In this document: piece by piece, positions 1 to 4,913 of the stretch
Position numbering within the stretch: the first letter of the stretch is position 1
How the letters are laid out: every line of letters begins with the position of its first letter
Assembly (NCBI GenBank): GCA_965658615.1
Contig: CBFHSX010000053.1
Span: 1-9,410 of the forward strand
Direction: 5' to 3'
Source of the DNA: UBA8337 sp965658615
Lineage (GTDB): Bacteria > Pseudomonadota > Alphaproteobacteria > RS24
Length of the DNA: 9,410 nt
Notes under the pieces: model-generated
Told to the model about the DNA's origin: nothing
What the model saw: the letters and a program-made list of their open reading frames with translations, nothing else
Database searches by the model: none
Made by a program: the position numbers and the translations under genes

Positions 1-905
1 AGCGTTCGCCATGCCATGTGGTGCCGCGCAATGATGAGGAATATGGCGCCATTGCTAAATTCTTCTTTCGTTTTCCGGCTTTTCGCCGCGCCTATCGCGG
101 CCTGCTTTATTATGCGATTGAAAAAAACTTCACTGTCTTTAACGAGGTGAAAAACGCCCGCCTGCTGATCAAGCTGTTCAACCTGCCGGGCGATTTGACC
201 AAAATCATTGCCGATCATTTCGACGAACAGGTCACAGACCCGAAACTACGCGAGGTGTTGAAGCCGGATTATCCGGTCGGCTGCAAGCGCGTGGTCATTT
301 CGGATGATTATTACCCGGCCCTGCAACGCGATAATGCCACGGTCGAGACGCGCGGCATTCAGGCGATTACCGAAAACGGCATTATGACCGTCGATGGCGA
401 AGAACACGCTTTTGACACGATTATCTATGGCACGGGTTTTGCCTCGACCGAGTTTCTGGCCCCATTGGATGTGGCCGGCATTGATGGCGCCGATCTGAAT
501 AATGCTTGGAAAGACGGCGCTGAGGCCTATCTCGGCATCACCATGCCGAAATTCCCAAATTTCTTTATGCTGTATGGCCCGAACACCAATCTCGGCCATA
601 ATTCGATTATCTTCATGATTGAGTGCCAGGTGAATTACATTCTCGACTGCATCAAAAAACTGGGCACCCAAAACGCGGCCAGCATGAGCTTGAAACAATC
701 GGCCATGGATGAATATGCCGATTTCTTGAAAGCTCGCATGGAGACGTCGGTTTTCGTGCGCGATTGCGATAGCTGGTATAAAAATGAAAGCGGCAAAGTG
801 ACCAATAATTGGCCCGAATTCACCTATGTCTATGAAGCAGCCACAAAAACCGCCAAGGTCGAAGATTATGAATTTATCGACGATGCCAAAATAGCGGCTG
901 AATAG
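1..905 (+). CDS. Flavin-containing / Baeyer-Villiger-type monooxygenase, C-terminal part (5' end outside window)
   Basis: This is the C-terminal 300 or so residues of a class B flavoprotein monooxygenase, a family that uses FAD and NADPH to oxygenate ketones or soft nucleophiles. The reading frame is open to the left edge (codons from position 3, reading R-S-P-C-H-V-V-P-R), so the GTG at 18 is not the true start; family members are usually close to 500 residues. Seen in the sequence: the R-S/T-P-x-x-V-V-P-R segment that follows the NADPH-binding domain, G-C-K-R...S-D-D-Y-Y-P-A-L (about 285-323), the Y-G-T-G-F motif near the second FAD contact (426-440), and the C-terminal F-F-M-L-Y-G-P-N-T-N-L-G-H-N-S block (561-605). 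The N-terminal FAD Rossmann motif and the FxGxxxHxxxW fingerprint would lie outside. The copper chaperone gene starts 8 bp downstream, so the two are probably cotranscribed. The substrate cannot be told. Confidence 0.88.
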   Translation, partial: RSPCHVVPRNDEEYGAIAKFFFRFPAFRRAYRGLLYYAIEKNFTVFNEVKNARLLIKLFNLPGDLTKIIADHFDEQVTDPKLREVLKPDYPVGCKRVVISDDYYPALQRDNATVETRGIQAITENGIMTVDGEEHAFDTIIYGTGFASTEFLAPLDVAGIDGADLNNAWKDGAEAYLGITMPKFPNFFMLYGPNTNLGHNSIIFMIECQVNYILDCIKKLGTQNAASMSLKQSAMDEYADFLKARMETSVFVRDCDSWYKNESGKVTNNWPEFTYVYEAATKTAKVEDYEFIDDAKIAAE

Positions 906-913
906 GGGGGTTT

Positions 914-1372
914 ATGAAACGCGTATTTTTGCCGCTGCTGGCCCTTTTGGCCGCGCTGACCCCGGCGCAGGCCGAGATTATGGTTTCCGATGCGATGATT
1001 AAGCTGGGTATCGGTGACCGTCCGGCCGCCATGCATGGCACGATTATGAACCATGGCAACGCCGCCACCGCGCTGATCGGGGCCGAAAGCCCTGCCTTTC
1101 ATCAAATCGAATTGCACACACACCAAACCGACGCCAATGGCATGATGCGGATGATGCAAGTGCCACGCTATGCGCTGGCGGTGCATGGGGCGATTAAATT
1201 GGCACCGGGCGGCGATCATCTGATGCTGTTTGGCTTTGCCGGACAGGCCGGTGAGACAGTTGAGGTGACGTTGAAATTCGCCAATGGCGTGGCCAAAACC
1301 GTGTCTGTGCCGACCATGGCGCGGGCCAAACGTAAAGGTCACGCGAATGGCACGGAGCATCACGGCCATTAA
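914..1372 (+). CDS. Periplasmic PCu(A)C-family copper chaperone
   Basis: Product of 152 residues with a signal peptide (K2-R3, hydrophobic core, A-Q-A at 18-20, then E21). It carries the PCu(A)C/DUF461 copper motif H-(M)-X10-M-X21-H-X-M: H68, M80, H102 and M104 fit the spacing exactly, with Thr at the optional Met position. The surrounding I-E-L-H-T-H, G-M-M-R-M-M and L-A-P-G-G-D-H-L-M-L segments are typical. Known family members bind Cu(I) in the periplasm and deliver it to the CuA site of cytochrome c oxidase. The C-terminus has extra His residues (T-E-H-H-G-H), which may add metal binding. A G-rich ribosome binding site (905-910) starts at the last base of the preceding stop codon and lies 3 nt before the ATG, so translation is probably coupled to the monooxygenase. 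No Sco or oxidase gene is adjacent. The stop lies in a TTAA shared with the convergent gene. Confidence 0.9.
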   Translation: MKRVFLPLLALLAALTPAQAEIMVSDAMIKLGIGDRPAAMHGTIMNHGNAATALIGAESPAFHQIELHTHQTDANGMMRMMQVPRYALAVHGAIKLAPGGDHLMLFGFAGQAGETVEVTLKFANGVAKTVSVPTMARAKRKGHANGTEHHGH

Positions 1373-1896
1373 TCGCCTTCTGCCAGCCCGCCAAATTGGC
1401 TGAACACATCGGCATCCAGCAAGACTTTGTCGCGCAATTGCATATCGGCCAGCGCAAATTCGAAACGCCGTGCATAATTGCGGGCAAAGCGATCAAAAAG
1501 CCCCTTGGTCAGGGCTTCGCGCGTGTCAAAAATGGTCACATCGCCTGAAAAATCGTCCAAAAGCGCGTAATCAACTGCTTCCAGCGCCTCGAAATCCGTG
1601 GTCAATAAGTCACCATGCAGGCGCACAATGCCGGTCGCGGTCACCACATCATCGCCGGTAACGCTGGCGCTGACCGACACGGCTGTGGCCGCGGTTTGGC
1701 GTGCCGTTTCGACGCTAATCTCCGGTATCCACCCCAGCAAATCATGCAAATTGGCCGCCATGGCAATGGCCTCGGCCCTTGTCAGCCGGTCAACGGCGGC
1801 ATCTCGTGCTTCGGTTTGCTTTTCGATAAATTGCGCGCGCTGCAGAATGTCCGACAGGTCTTCGGCCAATTTTTGCTTAAGTTCGGAAAAATCCAA
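1369..1896 (-). CDS. Conserved-looking protein of unknown function, 175 residues
   Basis: I do not recognise this family. The start is TTG at 1896 (reads M-D-F-S-E-L-K), chosen because AGGAG at 1903-1907 sits 6 nt before it. The longer TTG start at 1935 would lie upstream of the predicted transcription start. The N-terminal third is strongly helical and charged (E-L-K-Q-K-L-A-E-D-L through R-L-T-R-A-E-A), possibly a coiled coil. A middle stretch rich in Ala, Thr and Val looks like beta strand (T-A-V-S-V-S-A-S-V-T). The C-terminal part is acidic and aromatic (D-Y-A-L-L-D-D-F, then R-F-A-R-N-Y-A-R-R-F-E-F). No signal peptide, membrane segment or Cys pair is seen, so it is probably cytosolic. 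It runs divergently from the proteorhodopsin gene and ends tail to tail with the copper chaperone, sharing TTAA. Codon use matches the neighbours, and the opposite-strand frames are low-complexity shadows. Confidence 0.72.
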   Translation of the reverse strand: MDFSELKQKLAEDLSDILQRAQFIEKQTEARDAAVDRLTRAEAIAMAANLHDLLGWIPEISVETARQTAATAVSVSASVTGDDVVTATGIVRLHGDLLTTDFEALEAVDYALLDDFSGDVTIFDTREALTKGLFDRFARNYARRFEFALADMQLRDKVLLDADVFSQFGGLAEGD

Positions 1897-1924
1897 GGCC
1901 GACTCCTGTTTTGTTGAATGTTGC

Positions 1925-1953
1925 AGTAAAACCAATCAAAGAAATTTTTTCAA
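1925..1953 (-). promoter_or_regulatory. Sigma-70-like promoter for the unknown protein gene (minus strand)
   Basis: Read on the minus strand, TTGAAA (1953-1948; 5 of 6 to TTGACA) and TTTACT (1930-1925; 4 of 6 to TATAAT) are separated by 17 nt. Transcription would begin near 1918, leaving a leader of roughly 20 nt containing the AGGAG before the TTG start at 1896. Spacing and position agree well, but the call is by eye only. Confidence 0.42.
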
Positions 1954-1972
1954 GAAAAGTTAATTTTTTTCC

Positions 1973-2005
1973 TTGCCGCGGCATTCTGTCACTCTATTTC
2001 ATAAT
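1973..2005 (+). promoter_or_regulatory. Probable promoter region of the proteorhodopsin gene
   Basis: The 132 bp between the two divergent genes are AT-rich with several T-runs. The best -10 on the plus strand is CATAAT at 2000-2005 (5 of 6), which would start the transcript near 2012, just before the GGGAG ribosome binding site at 2017-2021. No good -35 lies at 16-18 nt; TTGCCG at 1973-1978 is 21 nt away. TTGCCG could instead pair with TATTTC at 1995-2000 (16 nt). Either the promoter is weak in the -35 and needs an activator or UP-like A/T tract, or I have placed it wrongly. Confidence 0.28.
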
Positions 2006-2028
2006 TGTTTAAACGTGGGAGTACGAAC

Positions 2029-2793
2029 ATGAACATCATTAAACATTGGAAAGTCGCTGCTGCAGCAGCTGCTGTATCCGTAATGCCGACCATCGCATCT
2101 GCCGCAGAAAACCTGCAGTCTGATGATTTTGTAGGCATTTCCTTCTGGTTGATTTCGATGGCTCTGGTTGCCTCGACTGTCTTCTTCTTCATCGAGCGTG
2201 ACCGTGTGTCTGCGAAATGGAAAACCTCTCTGACGGTTTCCGGCCTCGTAACACTGGTTGCCGCCGTGCACTATTTCTATATGCGCGACGTATGGGTAGC
2301 GACAGGCGAAACACCGACCGTCTACCGTTACATAGACTGGCTCATCACCGTGCCGCTGCTTATGGTTGAGTTCTTCCTCATCCTGTCAGCCATCACGAAA
2401 GTACCGGCCGGCGTCTTCTGGCGTCTGCTCGTTGGTACAACGCTGATGTTGGTATTCGGTTACCTCGGCGAAGCAGGTTACATGAACGTAACCGCCGGTT
2501 TCGTTCTGGGTACGATTGCTTGGCTGTATGTCCTTTGGGAAATCTTCAAAGGTGAAGCCGGTCAACTGAATGCTGAAAATGCCAGCCCGGCTGTGCAATC
2601 AGCATTTAACCTGATGCGTAACATTGTAACCTTCGGTTGGGCCATCTACCCGCTGGGTTACCTGTTTGGTTACATGATGGGCTCTGTCGATGCCGACACG
2701 CTCAACATCATCTACAACCTGGCAGACGTGCTGAACAAGATCGCTTTCGGTCTGATCATCTGGCACGTAGCCGTTACGGAAAGCGAAGCTTAA
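2029..2793 (+). CDS. Green-absorbing proton-pumping proteorhodopsin
   Basis: Seven-helix retinal protein (254 residues) of the inner membrane that exports protons in light. It has an N-terminal signal peptide (cleavage likely after A-S-A, residue 25). Key residues in order: H81 (counter-ion partner), R100, D103 (proton acceptor), T107, E114 (proton donor) and K237 (retinal Schiff base). All sit exactly six positions after the numbering of the classic marine proteorhodopsin (75, 97, 101, 108, 231). The D-T-E triad marks an outward proton pump. L111 corresponds to tuning position 105, where Leu gives green and Gln blue absorption. F158 aligns, by my hand alignment, with the Gly that opens the carotenoid-antenna window in xanthorhodopsin, so an antenna is unlikely. 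The ATG at 2029 has GGGAG 7 nt upstream; an in-frame TTG at 2005 lacks one. The gene stands alone, followed by its own terminator. Its codons favour TTC, AAC, CGT and GGT, unlike its neighbours, as in very highly expressed genes. Confidence 0.97.
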   Translation: MNIIKHWKVAAAAAAVSVMPTIASAAENLQSDDFVGISFWLISMALVASTVFFFIERDRVSAKWKTSLTVSGLVTLVAAVHYFYMRDVWVATGETPTVYRYIDWLITVPLLMVEFFLILSAITKVPAGVFWRLLVGTTLMLVFGYLGEAGYMNVTAGFVLGTIAWLYVLWEIFKGEAGQLNAENASPAVQSAFNLMRNIVTFGWAIYPLGYLFGYMMGSVDADTLNIIYNLADVLNKIAFGLIIWHVAVTESEA

Positions 2794-2799
2794 GCTTCG
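2784..2799. repeat. 16-bp perfect palindrome over the proteorhodopsin stop codon
   Basis: CGAAGCTTAAGCTTCG reads the same on both strands and contains the TAA stop (2791-2793) near its centre. In RNA it can fold as a 6-bp stem with a UUAA loop, 18 nt ahead of the main terminator stem. It may protect the 3' end or simply be chance plus coding constraint (E-A-stop). Confidence 0.6.
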
Positions 2800-2817
2800 A
2801 TTTTCGTTCCATGTTTG

Positions 2818-2848
2818 GGGCCGGTGCTTCGCGCACCGGCCCTTTTTT
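2818..2848 (+). terminator. Intrinsic terminator of the proteorhodopsin gene
   Basis: A perfect 10-bp GC-rich stem (GGGCCGGTGC at 2818-2827 with GCACCGGCCC at 2833-2842) closes a 5-nt loop and is followed directly by six T (2843-2848). It lies 24 nt after the stop codon. It makes proteorhodopsin a single-gene transcript and separates it from the zinc-transport unit. Confidence 0.93.
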
Positions 2849-2849
2849 G

Positions 2850-2878
2850 TTGCCTAATGGCGCGCGCTTTTCCAATAT
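2850..2878 (+). promoter_or_regulatory. Tentative promoter for the NTF2-like/znuCB unit
   Basis: TTGCCT (2850-2855) and CAATAT (2873-2878) are 17 nt apart, just after the proteorhodopsin terminator and about 30 nt before the next start codon. The match to consensus is modest (4 of 6 and 3 of 6). A promoter is expected here because the terminator before it is strong. I see no clear Zur-type palindrome in this gap or before znuC. Confidence 0.25.
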
Positions 2879-2906
2879 GGACAAAAGCTTATGAGAGGGG
2901 AAAATC

Positions 2907-3302
2907 ATGGCACATAATCTGCGCGAAAAATGGCACGCCTATATGGACGAACCGAGCCCGGAAGCATTGGACGATATGCTGCATGATGATGTGACCTTCG
3001 TCTCGCCCGTCGTGTTTACCCCGCAGCACGGCAAACCCGTGACCATGCAATATTTGCTGTCGGCCGGTCATGTCTTTGCCGACAGCCAATTTACCTACAC
3101 AAAAGAAATCGAAGCCGATGGCCGTCTGGTCATGGAGTTTGAAGCCGAGATTGACGGCAAATATATTAATGGCGTTGATATTGTTGATTTCGATGAAAAT
3201 GGTTTCATTACCCAATTCAAAGTCATGGTGCGCCCCTTGCAGGCGGTTAATATGCTTTGGCAAAAAATGGGCGAACAGCTGGAAGCTGCCAAAAGCGCGT
3301 AA
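2907..3302 (+). CDS. SnoaL/NTF2-like small protein
   Basis: 131 residues with the pattern of the NTF2/SnoaL fold. An N-terminal helix (W-H-A-Y-M) comes first, then D-D-M-L-H-D-D-V-T-F-V-S-P-V-V-F-T-P (22-39), an alternating beta-strand region (E-F-E-A-E-I-D-G) and a final strand (G-V-D-I-V-D-F-D-E-N-G-F-I-T-Q-F-K-V-M-V-R-P, about 89-110) characteristic of this superfamily. A helical tail ends the protein. Such folds act as small isomerases, hydrolases or binding domains, and the cone-shaped pocket alone does not give the substrate. There is no signal peptide. The ribosome binding site GAGAGGGG (2893-2900) is 6 nt before the ATG. It lies 40 bp upstream of znuC on the same strand with no terminator between, so it is probably cotranscribed with the zinc importer, though a link in function is not shown. 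Confidence 0.82.
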   Translation: MAHNLREKWHAYMDEPSPEALDDMLHDDVTFVSPVVFTPQHGKPVTMQYLLSAGHVFADSQFTYTKEIEADGRLVMEFEAEIDGKYINGVDIVDFDENGFITQFKVMVRPLQAVNMLWQKMGEQLEAAKSA

Positions 3303-3342
3303 AGCCGCTTGCGCGCGTTTCTATTGCAGGCGATAAGAGCCT

Positions 3343-4110
3343 ATGACTGATACCGATTTTCTTATCAAAGCAGAAGACCTTTGCGCCACGCGCCAAGGCC
3401 GCCAAGTGCTCGATCATGTCTCGCTGGCTTTGGGCGAAAAGGATTTTATCACGCTGATTGGCCCGAACGGGGCCGGTAAATCGGTTTTATTGCGCCATTT
3501 GCTGAAGCTGGAAACACCGCAAAGCGGCACGGTCACGCATCGCGAGGCTTTACGGATCGGCTATGTGCCGGAAAAATTCCATGTCGACCAAACCCTGCCC
3601 ATGACGGTGGCGCGGTTTTTGGCGCTGAATAATAATCTGAAAGCCGATGCTGTTGAAGCACTGGCCGCCGAGACCCATTGCGCGAAGCTCTTATCGCGGC
3701 CAATCGGCGTCTTGTCGGGCGGCGAATTGCAGCGCGTGCTGCTGGCCCGCGCCCTGGCCGCCGACCCGCATGTGCTGATGCTGGACGAACCGGCGCAAAA
3801 TCTCGACGTCACCGGTCAATTGCAGTTTTATCAATTGATTGATGATATTTTCGACAATCGAAATTTATCGGTTCTGATGGTCAGCCATGATTTGCATATG
3901 GTGATGCGCTCGACGCGCCGCGTCGTATGCATGTTCAACCATATTTGCTGTTCCGGCGCGCCTGAAAGCGTCGCCAAAGACCCCGAATTCATCGCCATGT
4001 TCGGCAAGGATATGGCGCAAATGATGTCGGTCTATCAGCACAGCCATGATCACGATCACGATCACGATCACGATCACGAGCATAATCATGGAAGGCAAGA
4101 CAGGACATGA
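3343..4110 (+). CDS. znuC: Zinc ABC transporter ATP-binding protein ZnuC
   Basis: 255-residue ABC ATPase that powers zinc uptake through ZnuB at the inner membrane. Motifs in order: Walker A G-P-N-G-A-G-K-S (40-47), the Q-loop region Y-V-P-E-K (74-78), signature L-S-G-G-E (124-128), Walker B V-L-M-L-D-E-P (144-150), and H-loop H182. The segment M-F-N-H-I-C-C-S-G (197-205) is typical of ZnuC rather than other ABC-3 ATPases. The Q-loop carries Glu77 where Gln is usual. The C-terminus (233-249) has nine alternating His, five of them from a GATCAC repeat; His-rich tails are known in zinc importers and are thought to bind or sense zinc. Translation is coupled to znuB through an ATGA overlap. ZnuA is not adjacent. 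A manganese importer ATPase is less likely, given the His tail and the ICCSG segment. Confidence 0.93.
   Translation: MTDTDFLIKAEDLCATRQGRQVLDHVSLALGEKDFITLIGPNGAGKSVLLRHLLKLETPQSGTVTHREALRIGYVPEKFHVDQTLPMTVARFLALNNNLKADAVEALAAETHCAKLLSRPIGVLSGGELQRVLLARALAADPHVLMLDEPAQNLDVTGQLQFYQLIDDIFDNRNLSVLMVSHDLHMVMRSTRRVVCMFNHICCSGAPESVAKDPEFIAMFGKDMAQMMSVYQHSHDHDHDHDHDHEHNHGRQDRT
4048..4077 (+). repeat. Five tandem GATCAC hexamers coding Asp-His
   Basis: Five perfect copies of GATCAC in frame in the znuC 3' end encode (Asp-His)x5, residues 236-245. Because the unit is 6 bp, slippage would change the length of the metal-binding tail without breaking the frame. The flanking codons continue the His pattern in less perfect form (C-A-C A-G-C C-A-T before, G-A-G C-A-T A-A-T C-A-T after). 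Confidence 0.95.
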
Positions 4111-4913
4111 TGACACCGGCGATTATCACCTGCGTGGTGCTGGCCCTGCTGGCCGGCCCGCTGGGCTGTTTTGTGGTCTGGCGGCGCATGGCTTATTTCG
4201 GCGACGGCCTGGCACATTCGGCGCTTTTGGGCGTCGCGGTTAGCTTGTTTATCGGCATTAGCGATCAAATCGGTATGATTGCGATCGCGATGCTTTTCGC
4301 CCTGTCGCTTTTATGGCTGCGCGCACAAGGCATGCTGGCGGCCGACACATTGCTGGGCATTCTGGCCCATGCAGCGCTGTCGCTCGGCATTTTGGCCATG
4401 GCGCTGATGGGGCTGGACGATGTCGAAGTGCATGATTATCTAATCGGCAATTTGACAAATGTCTCGACCGATACGCTGCCTTGGCTTATCGGCGCATGCG
4501 GTGTGGCTTTCGGTCTGCTGCTGCGGCTTTGGCCGGGGCTGGTGTTGATGACCACAAGCGAAGAACTGGCGCAAGCTGAGGGCGTATTGGTGCGCCGCTA
4601 TGAATTTGTGCTGATGCTGCTGATGGGCGCGCTGGTCGCAGCGGCCGTGCAATTGGTCGGCGTGCTGCTCATCACCTCACTGCTGATTATCCCGGCCTCA
4701 ACGGCGCGGCTGTTCACCAAATCGCCGGAAGCCATGGCGATTGGCGGCAGCCTGATTGCGGCACTCTCCATGCTGGTCGGCCTGCCGCTGGCCGAAAAAA
4801 TGGCCGCCCCCGCAGGGCCGGCCATTGTCTCGCTCAGTGTTTCGGTGTTCTTGCTGGTGGTGTTGGGCCGCGCCGTCATGACACGCCTCAGCCCCACCGC
4901 CTCGCGCGCCTAA
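4107..4913 (+). CDS. znuB: Zinc ABC transporter permease ZnuB
   Basis: 268-residue membrane permease of the ABC-3 family, the channel through which ZnuA-delivered zinc enters the cytoplasm. About eight hydrophobic segments can be traced, starting with residues 5-25, and including L-P-W-L-I-G-A-C-G-V-A-F-G, a long M-L-L-M-G-A-L-V-A-A-A-V-Q-L-V-G-V-L-L segment, and a final S-L-S-V-S-V-F-L-L-V-V-L-G. The conserved R-R-M-A-Y-F-G-D-G-L-A-H-S-A-L-L-G block (26-42) and the L-V-G-V-L-L-I-T-S-L-L-I-I-P-A-S-T-A block, which contacts the ATPase, are clear. The ATG overlaps the znuC stop (ATGA); a second ATG at 4110 is an equally possible start, and AGG at 4102-4104 is better spaced for it. The stop overlaps the end of the convergent DUF3604 gene. 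Confidence 0.93.
   Translation: MMTPAIITCVVLALLAGPLGCFVVWRRMAYFGDGLAHSALLGVAVSLFIGISDQIGMIAIAMLFALSLLWLRAQGMLAADTLLGILAHAALSLGILAMALMGLDDVEVHDYLIGNLTNVSTDTLPWLIGACGVAFGLLLRLWPGLVLMTTSEELAQAEGVLVRRYEFVLMLLMGALVAAAVQLVGVLLITSLLIIPASTARLFTKSPEAMAIGGSLIAALSMLVGLPLAEKMAAPAGPAIVSLSVSVFLLVVLGRAVMTRLSPTASRA

Noticed and set aside
1598..1963. Plus-strand frame of 121 codons opposite the unknown gene
   Set aside because: Low-complexity Ser/Ala/Arg composition, no ribosome binding site; the minus-strand gene has a promoter, AGGAG and normal composition.
2005..2028. Longer proteorhodopsin starting at TTG 2005
   Set aside because: It would translate the GGGAG ribosome binding site and put charged residues before a normal signal peptide; the ATG at 2029 fits better.
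2056..2074. Interlaced GCTGCTGCAGCAGC palindromes in the proteorhodopsin signal peptide
   Set aside because: Explained by a run of Ala codons; any hairpin would be a short 5-bp stem.
2029..2793. Sodium or chloride pump, or sensory rhodopsin
   Set aside because: D103-T107-E114 is the proton-pump triad; a sodium pump would show N-D-Q, a chloride pump N-T-Q, and no transducer gene is adjacent.
4048..4077. GATCAC repeats as a CRISPR-like or regulatory repeat
   Set aside because: Units are directly adjacent with no spacers and code an in-frame Asp-His tail in znuC.
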